Assembly: GCA_025331565.1 (NCBI GenBank)
Contig: JAFREQ010000026.1
Coordinates: 3,224,001 to 3,288,000 of the forward strand
Source of the DNA: Holacanthus passer
Lineage: Eukaryota > Chordata > Actinopteri > Pomacanthidae
DNA: 64,000 nt
Direction of reading: 5' to 3'
In this document: positions 11,901 to 22,799 of the stretch, piece after piece
Layout: the number at the start of each line of letters is the position of its first letter
How positions within the stretch are numbered: position 1 is the stretch's first letter
Program-made: the position numbers and the translations under genes
Notes under the pieces: generated by a model
The model's database searches: none
Told to the model about the DNA's origin: nothing
Seen by the model: the letters and a program-made list of their open reading frames with translations, nothing else

Positions 11901-14568
11901 AGATTAAAGCTTGTGATACATAAATTGTGACATTGAGTCTGTGCAATTAAATACTTGTTAAATCATTAGTTGCAGCGCTGAGTGAGAAGGTTAGGCATAA
12001 GAAGAGCAGTGAAAAGAGGAAACATCAAGTGTTATTAGAGAGTGTAGGTCGTGTTGGTTCATGCAGTTTGCTTGTTGTTGATATCTCTTTAAGTGCAGGG
12101 CGAGCCTCAGAGAGGACTCACCTGGACAGGGAGGAGCGGGACGGGGGTCGGCCCCTTCTAGCCCTTCCTCTGGGGTTCAGTGGGACGAAGGCCCGGGACC
12201 CCAGGGTGCCGTAGCCTCTGTCCATTGTGACCACTGACCCTGTCCTGTGACCCCTGTGACCCCTCTGTTGATGCCCGCCTCCCCTCCTGGGACTGCAGAC
12301 ACACAGAGGGGACGAATGGAGCCGGTCAGGTTGCACAGGCACCGATCTGGGGCTACTCTCAAAAGCAGCCCGCTGAACGAGGGCTGTCCAGTGACCCCAG
12401 ATTCGTGTCTGTGAGCAACTTGTACCTGAAGCAGGCAGGGATCAGTGAGTCACTGAGAAATTAGGTTTTTGAAAGTCAAAGCAGGTGAAAGAGTGACACA
12501 GGAATCAGCATGCATCTAGTACAGACAGATAAAGCAGTGAGACTTCATTGACAGGACTGCAGAGACAGTGAGGGTCTGATTGGTGGCGCGGAGCTGGAGG
12601 CAGTACCTGATGGATTTGGCCCCTCGGCTGGGCGGCATGATGAAGTCCGGCCTGGTGAGGCCGATGCTGCTGCCGGTTCCTCCGGAGCTGTGCCGCAGGC
12701 TGGAGGCCTTGGACGACAGAGAGCTGATGTCACCCAGGTCACCAGAGGTCACAGAGCTGCTTCCTGTGCGGCACGGGGAGATGTCGCTGTCCATCACCTG
12801 GCAGTCCACCACCGGCTCCTCGCTCTCCTGGTGACATCAAAAAAAGAGCAGTGACACTCATTTATTATCTTTAAAATATGTCGAAGCTTGAAGAGGTTCA
12901 CTCTACACTCTCTATGTTTAATAACTCTTCCCGTCAAAGACCAGAAAATCTGTCCGTTACCTCGGAGACTTTGCGATCCACCTCTTTGCCGTCTTCATAA
13001 TACACGTCTGTGATGATGCGCGTGATGGTGGTCCGCACTTCCTGGATGGTGCGCACGTGTCTGCGGTGGGAGGGGCCTGTGGCTCTTCTATAGGACGGAG
13101 ACTCTCGTTCACCCTTTAAGACAGAACGCAGGAGGGTCAACTGGACAATATTCACAGACACAAGCTCAATTTTCCTTCTCTGTATACACCTGAATCTCCC
13201 TACCCTGCCAGCTGGGGAGCGCAGCCCCGGTGCATCGAAGCTGGTTTGCTGGGAGACCGTCCGCTGACGGAGCTGAGACACACAGGACAGAGTGAGCAAC
13301 ACCTTGCCAGCTCATGCCAGCTCTCACTTACAGCAAGTCCCAACAAACAAAGAGTGGGATTCACCATCAGCTTTTAAAAACAAAGCTGAGGCCTTTTTAA
13401 TGCTGAACTTATTTAAAAACAAAAATGAATGAAACATATGTAGGACTTTAAGACATTTAAATACAAATCAAATAATATAATAAAACCTGCAGAAAACTGT
13501 CAATAGTGGCAACGACATACATTTATATTTGTTAACACTCAAAATGAATTACTGAACTAAAAGCATGTGTTGACCAACTTCATGATGCTCAATTTTAAAT
13601 TCTTCTTAACTGTTAAATTTAAGCTTTAGCTGTAATTTCAGTGTCGTTTCCCGTGTTTATGTCTTTTAGTCAGGACAGTGAAAGTACTGTTATGGATATA
13701 AAGAGGTCACTGTGCCAAATAATATAAACTAAAATACCACAATAACCATGTTCATGTTCAGTAACCATTCATTATGAACATGACAAATGAGCAAAATTCA
13801 AATATGTTCCAGTCAAATTGTTACCGTTCATCCTTTGTGCATCCTTTGTGCGAGCACCACGTGTACGACAACTGACTGACCTTGTTGGACGGACTGGAGG
13901 TGATGATGTTGTCGAAGGTCTGCTGGGAAACCCTCGGTCTGGCATCTGTCCTGATCGGGGTGGATGGCTCTGGAGCTCCAGGCGGTCCTCTCCTGTCCTC
14001 GGACTGCTCGGCAGGACCGGGAGGATCCTTGGGGGTCTCCTGCGGTGCTGCCGACACTTCCTGTTGTGAAGGCTGTGATTGGCTGTTGGGGAGGCTGTTG
14101 CATCCCAGCGAGGACACCTGGGAGCTCCTCTGAGGGGAGGCGAACAGGTCCCCTCTGCAAAGATGTTAAAAGACACAAATGTGACGCTGTGGGACGTTTG
14201 GCCAACGAAAATATGGCAACAATTATCAGAATCTTAAGTTCAGTACCAGTAGCCACGTGTCAGATATCAAAACCTTTTAATGAGATAAAAATACAGCCTT
14301 TCCTCTGGCACCACCATCAGGACAGATCTTACATTTTCAGTCACTCTTATTTATAGTGACATGCAAACAGCACAGTTCTTTAAACTCTTTATTGCGAGAG
14401 AGAATTCAACTGCAGAAGATGTTTTGTAAAGCGACCTCACTTTGTCAGAAGGGGAGGACAAAACTACACCTCACTGCTCCTCGTGTCCCAAGAGAATAAG
14501 CACCAGTGCAAAAAATAACCATCCATCCTGCCGCCAGGCTAAAAAAAGTAGGTCTCTCTCTCTTTCTT

Positions 14569-14600
<32 letters not shown>

Positions 14601-17600
14601 ACAGAGCAGAAGCCAAAGTCCTATTTCTGTCTACTAAAATACATTACGACAGGGGAAAGCTATTCATACCTCCCCAGGTCAAGCGGACACATGAAGCAGG
14701 TCAGATGGTGGCCATCTCAACAGAACACGCACATAAAGAAAGTGTACATGACTAACTACTCTGATAAAGCGAACCCTCCCTGTGAACACTGCGTGGGATG
14801 GTCACCAAAGTCAGGATTTTTCAGAACACATGGTGGCATTACAAATTTAGAATGCAAAAGTGGAACAACACCAGCAGGCTTGTCCCCCTGGTGTCTTAAT
14901 GTCTGTTATATATTGGGTTCAGTCTTGCAGGACCAGGTGTATATACAGCATAGATACACACACATTTACATCTGGTCAGACATTTGGCTAAAATGTGGCT
15001 GGAAACTCAATTCCTCATTAAGGCAGGATTCAAACGAGAACGTGCCAAAGAACTGGAGTGAAAGCTCAGCAGTGGATTCACCAGTGATGTTTTGGTCTTT
15101 CACAACCACAACTGTTCTGCAGGTTTATTGTTGCTGCAGTAAATATGTTACATTTGGCATCACACAAGTAGATGCTGCACCTGTGACCTGTGCTTACCTG
15201 ACAGGTGTGGTGTCCTCCTCTGCATCCTGCTGTCTGTGCACCTGCCTGACACGACTGAACACTGACGGGCTGCTGGGACATGAAACATCAGTGTTACGCT
15301 CACATTTTTAAAACCAGCACAAAAACCTCTTGCAAAGTGGTCAAATAATTTACTGATCACTGTGAACTCATGTGTCAGGGGTCAAAGAGGGCAAAGAAAA
15401 CTGAGCATCATGCTTCACCAAACAGAAGATAAACAAAGTATTTAAAAACTTTTTAATAATATGAGAAAAAAAAAATACAAAAAAAAAGCTCAGATGTTTC
15501 ACTGTGAGCTGAGGATGGAGAACAGCTTTTAGACAGGACAGCAACTCTCCAAAATGGAATTGACACATCAGTGTAATTGTGTGTAAAGCAACACACATAG
15601 AGGCTGAAGAGCAGCCAGTGAAGAACATCCTTTAGCTCCTTTTCATCCTCAAGAGACTGAATGGAAACCAGTAAAACCCTCACAAAGGAATTCAGTTAAA
15701 GAACAGAGAGAGTTCCAGGGTACCTGCTTACAGTCTTGGCGACAGTAACCTCGACCCCAGATCCATCCTCTTCTGACAGTGTCGGCTCTGGGGAAAGAAA
15801 TGCATTAGAGAGAGGGTGATGAGTGCGTGATGATACCATGTTGTGACTCCTAACAAGATGCACAGTGTGAACGTGTGAGGGAGGAACAGTTTACTCTGCA
15901 GGCTGAAGCGCTCTGAGCTGCCCTCTTCGACCGGAGTCACAAGCTTCATCCTCAAACTCAGCTTCCCGTCTCCCTTTTCCACCGTGTCGTCCCCGCTGTC
16001 CCCGGACACGATGGCGCTGGCTGCCATCGCCACGTCCGCAGAGACATCAGCCGCCACGTCGGACTTTTCAGAAAAGGAAGTGATCTCTGCAGAAAAAGAA
16101 AAAACATTGAAGAAGCTCACCATCAGATCATGTTATGCTACTTGGCATTTAGGAGACAAATTAATGTGCTGCTCCTGTTTGTTTGTCACAAGAACCGACC
16201 AATGGGAGTGCTGTGTCTCAGTGTCTGCTTCAGCTGGTTGATTAGAGGCGGCGAGGCACCGACAACAGGACCAATCAGCTCCCCTTCTTTAGGGAGTGTG
16301 AAGTGGAAGGAAATCTCTGTCGCAGAAAAGCATAACTTGGATCAGATGAGATCTATTTCAGTGCATGTTTCCTGTTAAAGCCACAAACAGGAATGATGTG
16401 TCTAACTTCTCTAACACCTCTCACCTCTGATGTGTCTTTGCAGACTAACCTTTACAGAACATTTCAGGGGTTCAGAGTTTAATAATATCAACAAGCTCCA
16501 GAAATCATTGCTGAATCCTTGTAATATGTAGCATCTGAACGAGAATCTAACTCATTATACACGTAAGAAACATTGTTATTACAATGTCTTCAAAACTGAA
16601 AGAAATGAGCACCAAATAACACAGAATGATCTTTTAAGGATTTCATTTGGCTTATACAGGAGACCTGACCAAGCTGACAAGGCCGATAATGTTCATTCAA
16701 AGACCAAAATGAAAGTGATACTTTTAACACTATGTTGGTGTGAGAAACGGTGCATCTGTGCCCAGCTTACCTCCCGAGCTGTCACTCAGGCTCTTGTCTT
16801 TGAGCCCCTCTGGTTCAGGTCCCGTCCTCTCAGTCTGGGAGAGCCTATCAGAAGCCATCTTCTTCACCTGAGCCTGGGACTCGTGTCCGTTTGTGGAGAC
16901 GGACACTTTGCCTCTGATTGGCTGGGAGCTGCTCTTTGAATTCGGGGTCACGTCTTTCTGAAGAATCTGGGAGTTTCTCTCGCTGTCCGTCACCACGATG
17001 ACACTGTCCTCTCCTCTGTCTTCACTGTCCTCCTCCATTGGCTCAGGAGACAACAGCTGGCTCTGGGAGAGAACCAGGGCAATTCCTGAGGCCCCTCCTC
17101 CTCCCACTGTGCTCTCCTCCTGCTCCATCACCACCTCCTCCTCTTCTGCTTCACCCTGCTCTCGCTCAACTGTCACATTTTTGACTGACTGACTGTTTCC
17201 AACAGTTCCACACTTCTGTGACGACGATTCTACAGACTGACTCTTTGCAGTTCCTCCTCCTCTCGAGTCTACAGAAGTCTTCACCACATCCACAGCAGAT
17301 GTTTGACAGATCATGGACTGAGAGGGCAGACTGCAGGGTGTCGTGTCTGAAGGCGTCTCCGGCACACAGCGGTTCACAGTCAGATCAGATGAATCTAACT
17401 TTGGTTGCGAGCAGGACACCACGTCAGCAGAGCTCACCTCTTTACTGCCACTCGTTCGGTCTTTTACATTCACATTTTGTACATTCAAAGAAGTCTTTTT
17501 GTGCATGTCAGACCTCTGCGACAGATTGGACGGTTCGATCTTGGCACATTCGCTGCGATGCTTTGGTGATTCGGCAGAGGTGGAAGCTTTGGAGCTGGTG

Positions 17601-20600
17601 GCAGTTTGTGACTCTGAAGGCACGCCGTTGCTCTCGCTCCTCTGATCACAGCGTGAAATCACAGAGTCGCTGGTGTCGACACCCGGCGGCTCTTCCAGTT
17701 CCTCTATCTGCGTGGCCTGGCTGTCCTCCTCAGTGTGTTCTGAGACCGGCTGAACTGGGCTACTGCTCTCAGTGTTTGCTGAGAGCTGCAAAGGCAAAGT
17801 GAAGGGAGCTGACTCCAGACGTTGAGACTGCGTCTCACAAGGCAATGACGCCGTCTTCTTATCTGACTGTTGCGCCTCCTGACTCTGTGTTGGGACAAAC
17901 ACGTCCTGAGAAAAGAAACAAAACACACAAGGAATATCATGAACTAGAACTGAACCTAAGGATTATTTTCATTATCAATTAACCTGTTGATTATGTTTTA
18001 CTATTAGCTAATTAATTACTTTCCTAAAAATAATAGAAAATAGTGAAAAATTCCGCTCACAACCAAAAGGCTAAAATAAGAAAAGATACTGAAAGTTACA
18101 CTGATAGAAATCAGAGAAGCAAAGAAAAATTCTAATTCTTAAAGCTGTAACCGGTGAATGTTTTGCACTTTTCCTTGATAAATGATTTTAAATATTTCTT
18201 AGTTATCAAAATTATTGACAATGAATCATCTGTTTATCTGCTGTATCCTCATCATAAACTATGAAGCAAGTCAAAAATAAAATTAGTGCTGAAACCTTAA
18301 GTCAATTAGTTGATCAACAGATAGTGAAACAATTCATTTATCAAGTAAAACCTCTAAACATTCTCTGTTTGCAGCAAATCTTTTACAGATTTTTTTTCTA
18401 TTTTACATCATTGTTAACTGGATGTTTTGACTGTTGGACTTCTGAAAACGTCCTGTGAATACTCAACAACTAAGCGATTCATTTAAAATTCAGTGACAGG
18501 CAAAAAAATCATGAGAAAAAAAAAGTGTGTTGCAGCTTTAAAACTAGAGATCGAGTCAATGAACTATGGCTGATTGATTAAAATGAAAAAATGAAGTACA
18601 TACATGAGAGAACTCAGGCTGGGAGGGTAAAGAGAGAGTTCGCTCTAACACAAAACCAGGGGAATTCTGGGACACAGGAGTAGAGGCGGATGGGTGTGGC
18701 TTAGAGGCGGCCTCCGTCTCCATTGGCTCTTCCTTCTCTCCTGCTCGATCCTCTGGGGGCAGTGAAGTATCCATCGGTTCATCAGCACCTGACAAAGCAA
18801 ATGAACTTTAGCTCCATTTTCCAGCTGACTTGCTCCCTTAATTTAAATTCAGTCATTAAAGAAGGTTAAGTCGTTTACCGTGTTCATTCTCCGGTCCAGT
18901 TGGTGAGTTGGGAACTATTAAAGGGGTGTTGGTGACGTTGTCTGGGGTGGGGGCAACGTAGTCGACAGAGCTCCTAGAAAAAAGGCAAAGAGAACAGAAT
19001 ATCGGGTCGTTTTCAGGCTGTCTCGCTTGTGTGTGGACAGAAGTTGATGCGAGAGAACCGTAGTGACTTACTGGGACAGACTTTCCTGCACCAGTGTTCC
19101 CTGTCCAGACAGGTGCAGCAGTCGCAGGGTGTGTGCTGGTGTCGGGGTGGGGTGACCCTGCTGCTCCGGCTCAGACACTGTGCTGTCTACTGCGGCACCT
19201 GAGAGTTGCACAAAGGAAACACATGAGACGGAGAAAAAAGACAGAAGCTCAACTTTCAACCTGTATAAACTCTTCCTTTTTGACTGACACGCCTGTAAAA
19301 TAGAAAGAACTGATAACCTGTATGTTTCTAAATTTAGTGACAGATGGTTTCATTGGACTCTGCTGGGTTTTGTTTTAGAATTTTGAATCTGTCATTATGA
19401 ACTTGCAGGGACCAGACACATGTTTTACTTTAGTCAAAGTTTGTTTTTTGTATGTAAAAGCAGCTGAATGAGCATTTTGATTTGACCAGTCTGCAGTTAA
19501 CCCATTTTTATTTAAAGTTAACAAACGAAAAGAGACAAACAGAAGGAAAGACAGCACACAAAGAACACAACAAAAAACAAAAGTGAAGGAATAAGAAGAA
19601 GAAAATATCCACCCACCCAGGATTAGGTAACATTTACAAATATAAAGAAAAGTGTTCTTTATGCTGATCTCAAGGAGGAGGAAGCAAAACAAGTAGAGTG
19701 TTACACCGTAATGAAATCATTAGGAAAACAGAGCTACTTGAAACTTACATGCATTGTCGCAAATAGGCTGTAACATAGAAAACCACCAGCATGATCCTTT
19801 AAATGTTAACTGCACCCTCAAACTGTGCTACAACCCTCCCTCCCTCCATATTTAAAATGCAACAGAGGAGTGAGGGAGCGACTGCAGTGAGTGACGCTGA
19901 GGGTCGACCAGAATCTATGTCATTATGTGTGCAATGCAAAAAAAATGATTTAACATGGAGTTCCTCTTTAAATAACCACGTGGGCCACATATGCATGTAG
20001 TTACCAGTCTTGTCAGGGTCAAACAGGTCGTCCTGTGAGGACAGGATCTCACAGTCCTGCTGGTCCTGCTCCCCAGACGCCTGGGGGCCCTGTGAGTGCA
20101 GCAGAGCCTGGATGTTGAGCGGCCGGCCCGACTGACCCGGAGACTCTAACGAGCTGCTGGAGCTCACCTCCGATCTGCAGGAGCAAAGAACAAACACTGC
20201 TCATTCCAGAACAGTATGTGAACTCTAATTAATCTACACTCATTCAACTTCAACACCACGTGGAGCTGTACCTCACTGCTTTGTTGTCCCGGCTCTCTGA
20301 GGTCCTGGGGCTGATGTTCTGCTCTGCTGGTGACGAAAAGAAGGTACAAGTTAGATTGACTCTTTAAACCAGTTCAGTCAGCCAGTTTGAAGGCTCTGAT
20401 CAGGTACTAAATAAAGAACCATTAAACCCAGCTGTCATTCCATTTATGACTCACATCATTTTCATACTGATCAAAACATTCAGTGAGCTCTACAAACCCG
20501 TATGGAAGCAGCTACATTTGTTATGTTTCTCCACTCACTTATTCAGGATTTTACTTTTTTCACTTGCCAGTAGATTTGAATTGAATTTCTTACCAGGCCT

Positions 20601-22359
20601 GACCACAGCCTTTTAAATGTGGAAATTCAAGATGAGCAGGTCATGTTTTCAATATCGATTCAAGGGAGATTAGAGGCCTAAATAACAATGAAAAACAAAG
20701 AGCATCTATAAATAAAAGCATTAATACCTAATTTGGTGCGTCTCTCGCTGTCTGGCTGAGGCACGGTGTCTTCTTCCTGCTGACTGTTCACCACTTCACC
20801 ACGCACATCCTGACTCTGAGACAGCTCCAGAAAACCAAACTGAGAGGTTCCCTCTGAAACACAGACAAACAGATGTCATGTTAATAACACGTGAGCTAAT
20901 ATTTCATTCTTCAAAGTTCCATACCGGAAGTGGATGAGTGTTACTGTATGTGAGAGTGGCTCCTACCTTCAGACTGAATGCAGTGTGTTGTTGAATCAGC
21001 TCCAGATTCCATATCAGTGTCCTCTGGTTCACATCTGAATGAACAGAAAACAAAAGTAAAAACACTGTATCACTGTCCAACTCTGAGCATCATCAATCAC
21101 TGATAACGTCCAGTCCCCACATACTTTTTCTTGTTCGGAGGAGGACAAACGTTTATAACTTGACTCTCCTCCTGGAATCCTGAGCTGGGGTTGTCCGCCA
21201 TGAGAACGCCTAAATAAAGAACAAAAGCATTGCTTTGTGTTACTTTTTTACACATGATAAATGATATATATGTACATGCTGTATTCACATGAGAAAAGCA
21301 CTGACTGTGTTCAGCCTGGTTGTTACTCTGGGAGCTCTCTGATTGGCTGTCAGTCTGAGAGCATCTGCTTCCGAGTGGGGAGGAAATGAGCTCCTGGAAA
21401 AGGAAAAATCAAAGTGTAAGACACCAAAATTAATTCTAACTTTTTGAAAATGAGGGGGAATAGAAAATATGTTGTTGCCACTGGTCAGGTGTTTGTATTG
21501 GCGAGTCATGAGAGGAAACATTCAGATTTTTCAGGTGGATGGTGAACAGAGAGGAAAATCTGTCTACTAACCAGCAGCTGTGGAATATAAGTACTTTTAC
21601 ACAAGTACTGTACTTAATTACAATTCAGAAGTGTTTGTACTTTACTTGAGGATTTCTGTTTTTTTTTTCAACTTTATACTTCTGCTTCACTGTTGCAGAA
21701 GAAAATATTGTACTTTTTACTGCATTAAATGTATTTGATGACTACTATTTTTTAAGACTAAAGATTTTCACACAAACCTTTGACAACTGGATTACATTAG
21801 CAAATATGATGCACTGTTGTAATCTACCCAACAGTAGAAAAAAAAAAGAATCATTTGAAAATAGAGTAATTTCTGCTTTACAGTAATACATCAAAACTGA
21901 CTTACAAAATATATAATAAGAACAATGTAAGTACTTAACTATAAGAACATTTTACTGATGATCCTTTTACTTCCATCAAATCTGGCTGCAACAGTTTCAC
22001 TTGTACTGGTGTATTTTACACTGTGCAACTGATACTGGCACTTAGATACTTGAATACTTCCTCCACTGCAGCTGCTCAGTGTGGTTTTAGTCTGGTTGCA
22101 AACAGCAGCTCAGACAGAGTCTACAGAAACTAAAAACCAGCCGTGGATGTTGGAGCCGTGAGATGAGTGCGCAGCTCACCAGCACCGGGCTCCGGGCGGC
22201 GGGCTGCAGGCTGGACAGGCGGCGGGCCAGCAGAGCTCGGTAGCTGCTCTCGGGATCGTCCTCCAGGGCGACGCTGTCCGGCTGCGAGTCCTCCACGATC
22301 AGACACGGGTTCTCGGGCTGCGGCAGGCTGGAGTCCAGTTCACTTCCTCCGGGATCCAT
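7105..22359 (-). CDS. tp53bp1: tp53bp1, p53-binding protein 1 (53BP1), 28 coding exons
   Basis: 53BP1 is the chromatin-bound DNA double-strand-break mediator that reads H4K20me2 and H2AK15ub and favours end joining. Coding exons in transcript order: 22180-22359, 21306-21393, 21125-21209, 20967-21034, 20728-20853, 20272-20323, 20005-20174, 19072-19198, 18879-18973, 18604-18788, 16771-17905, 16200-16316, 15895-16086, 15724-15787, 15198-15272, 13881-14154, 13204-13272, 12961-13113, 12607-12827, 12122-12292, 11170-11567, 10542-10733, 10013-10192, 8799-8987, 8604-8698, 7903-8099, 7391-7527, 7105-7292. Phases agree at every junction and the total is 5223 nt, 1740 aa plus stop (human 1972; most of the shortening is in the disordered N-terminal part). 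The start ATG opens with MDPGGSELDSS, aligned to human MDPTGSQLDSD. Exons 6 and 15 have tandem NAG acceptors that change one residue. Untranslated exons were not resolved. Confidence 0.96.
10013..10192 (-). other. tp53bp1: tp53bp1 exon 23: UDR C-terminal part and bipartite NLS
   Basis: Residues 1413-1472. DNLVEGKRRRR continues the ubiquitylation-dependent recruitment (UDR) motif begun in exon 22; the leucine and basic residues known to contact the H2AK15ub nucleosome are retained. It is followed by a Ser/Pro linker and the bipartite NLS GKRKLMTTEDGRTPAKRGRR (about 1447-1466). The CDK-type site in the NLS is Thr-Pro here (T1459), where human has Ser-Pro. Confidence 0.93.
10345..10402 (+). mobile_element. 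3' tail of a non-LTR-type retroelement, tp53bp1 intron 22
   Basis: Contains gaatttccccactgagggac, a (G)AxTAAAGG signal and a short TATCTTAT tail, the same 3' end as at 23461-23516 and 30516-30573. Such short 5'-truncated tails are typical of LINE or LINE-mobilised elements in teleosts; the exact family is not determined. Confidence 0.6.
10501..10520. repeat. (GT)10 microsatellite, tp53bp1 intron 22
   Basis: Ten perfect GT units about 20 bp from the exon-22 donor on the minus strand. Confidence 0.95.
10542..11567 (-). other. tp53bp1: tp53bp1 exons 21-22: tandem Tudor domain and start of UDR
   Basis: Exon 21 (11170-11567) contains SSFVGLRVVAKWSSNGYFYSG then RFDDGYEC; exon 22 (10542-10733) continues GVVRGHKTEGQELFYSVEKD and VILSLEQGNKLREQHSLGPY. 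The H4K20me2 aromatic cage is complete: W1288, Y1293, Y1295, F1312, D1314, Y1316, with spacing identical to human W1495/Y1500/Y1502/F1519/D1521/Y1523. The UDR part STPLTKASDISLDNL keeps the Thr and Ser equivalent to human T1609 and S1618, whose mitotic phosphorylation blocks recruitment. Exon 21 also starts with a disordered acidic/proline-rich lead. Confidence 0.95.
12122..12292 (-). other. tp53bp1: tp53bp1 exon 20: glycine/arginine-rich (GAR) motif
   Basis: Encodes SPRRGGGHQQ... and ends GRARRGRPPSRSSLS, aligned to the human GRGRRGRPPSR methylated by PRMT1. The rest of the exon (HRGHRTGSVVTMDRGYG) is lineage-specific, basic and disordered. Confidence 0.85.
12607..13113 (-). other. tp53bp1: tp53bp1 exons 18-19: oligomerisation domain and acidic Ser-rich linker
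   Basis: Exon 18 (12961-13113) gives RRHVRTIQEVRTTITRIITD and VYYEDGKEVDRKVSE, the helical oligomerisation region needed for focus formation. Exon 19 (12607-12827) continues ESEEPVVDCQVMD and then the conserved SGDLGDISSLSSKASSL stretch. Residues about 1035-1158. Confidence 0.93.
13204..14154 (-). other. tp53bp1: tp53bp1 exons 16-17: disordered linker with two SQQT (LC8-type) motifs
   Basis: Exon 16 (13881-14154) begins GDLFASPQRSSQ, matching the human TPIRGNLLHFPSSQ region, and ends RVSQQTFDNIITSSPSNK. The 69-nt exon 17 (13204-13272) encodes LRQRTVSQQTSFDAPGLRSP. Human 53BP1 binds the dynein light chain LC8 just upstream of its oligomerisation domain through Q-T core motifs; the two SQQT motifs here (about residues 996-999 and 1018-1021) sit in the same place. 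Confidence 0.8.
14569..14594. repeat. (AC)13 microsatellite, tp53bp1 intron 15
   Basis: Thirteen AC units, followed by tcacacacag. It lies inside a long plus-strand open frame (14442-15311), where it encodes a Thr-His run. Confidence 0.95.
15198..16316 (-). other. tp53bp1: tp53bp1 exons 12-15
   Basis: Exon 12 (16200-16316) encodes SFHFTLPKEGELIGP and ASPPLINQLKQTLRHSTPI, aligned to human FHFTLPKEGDIIPP...RHSTPI. Exon 13 (15895-16086) has GDGKLSLRMKLVTPVEEGSS, aligned to the human LRMKLVSPE block. Exon 14 (15724-15787) and exon 15 (15198-15272) carry KPTLSEEDGSGVE and SVFSRVRQVHRQQDAEED. All four junction phases agree. Exon 15 has a cagcag tandem acceptor (15273-15278). Confidence 0.88.
16771..17905 (-). 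other. tp53bp1: tp53bp1 exon 11: large SQ/TQ-rich exon
   Basis: 1135 nt, residues about 393-770, opening DVFVPTQSQEAQQSDKK. I count at least 19 SQ/TQ dipeptides, the signature of the ATM/ATR target cluster that recruits RIF1 and PTIP in mammals. Conserved islands include GIALVLSQSQLLSPEPMEED and SVIVVTDSERNSQ. An acidic run (EAEEEEVVMEQEE) lies between them. Highly diverged elsewhere, as expected for the disordered region. Confidence 0.92.
17950..18480. mobile_element. inverted pair of family A (hAT-like) elements, tp53bp1 intron 10
   Basis: 17950-18260 reads as a reverse-oriented copy (attattttcattatcaatt ... ttgataaatgattttaa ... aattattgacaatgaatcat). 18280-18480 reads as a forward partial copy (gctgaaaccttaagtcaatt ... 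ttgactgttggac). The 0.7-kb intron segment is largely filled by them. Confidence 0.5.
18604..22359 (-). other. tp53bp1: tp53bp1 exons 1-10: N-terminal phospho-acceptor region
   Basis: Exon 1 (22180-22359) encodes MDPGGSELDSS and CLIVEDSQPDSVALEDD. Other anchors to the human protein: SQFGFLELSQSQD (exon 5), CEILSSQDDLFDPDKTG (exon 7), TLRLLHLSGQGTLVQESLS (exon 8), VDYVAPTPDN and TPLIVPNSPT (exon 9), ADEPMDTSLPPED and PSQPEFSH (exon 10). The exons are small (52-185 nt) and numerous, as in mammals. Exon 6 (20272-20323) has a cagcag tandem acceptor. Confidence 0.9.
21575..22070 (+). mobile_element. MITE-like interspersed repeat (family B), tp53bp1 intron 1
   Basis: Opens gtggaatataagtactttt ... 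caagtactgtacttaatt and ends acttgaatacttcctccact, the recognisable ends of a widespread teleost repeat with partly complementary termini. A reverse copy is at about 28225-28612. It occupies most of the intron between exons 1 and 2. Confidence 0.6.
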
Positions 22360-22399
22360 GAGTCAGGTCAGGCCGAGGGCAGGAGGCGGGCTGCGGTTA

Positions 22400-22760
22400 G
22401 CTAGCCGAGCAGCAGGGAAACAACGGAGGCGGACACGTGAGTCTGCGGCCGCTTATTGTTAACGGAGAGCCGCCGGTGTTAGCATGTTAGCTAAAGTTCG
22501 AGGCTGCAGCTAACGCTCCGCCCATCAACACAGCGTGTTTCTGCCCCGTGAGGAGTCAGAGAAGGAACCTGAGCAAACACCGTGTCTCCGCGGATACGAC
22601 AGAAAATCAGCAAAGTATTAATTCATCTCGTTATTCTTTCAGCTCCCGTTTGTTTTTTTCTCCACGAAACACACAAACACCGACTTCCGCTCAGCTCGCG
22701 GCAAAACTCGCCGGAAGCAATTTCATTGGTCCAGTGGATGATGACGTCACAGGACAGCGC
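22400..22760 (-). promoter_or_regulatory. tp53bp1: tp53bp1 promoter region
   Basis: GC/CpG-rich block immediately upstream of the ATG at 22359. It includes a perfect palindromic CRE TGACGTCA (22742-22749), an inverted CCAAT (attgg, 22725-22729) and ETS-like CCGGAAGC (22711-22718) and ACTTCCG (22683-22689) motifs. This is a TATA-less housekeeping layout; the start site is not resolved. The sequence beyond 22790 falls abruptly to AT-rich. Confidence 0.7.
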
Positions 22761-22799
22761 TCATTAGTTTTAGGTTGCGGATTTTTTTGAACTTGTGTT

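Noticed and set aside
14155..15197. Additional tp53bp1 exon in this 1-kb intron
   Set aside because: Exons 15 and 16 already join in phase with the conserved TTPVRGDLFASP sequence; no minus-strand open segment with flanking splice sites was seen.
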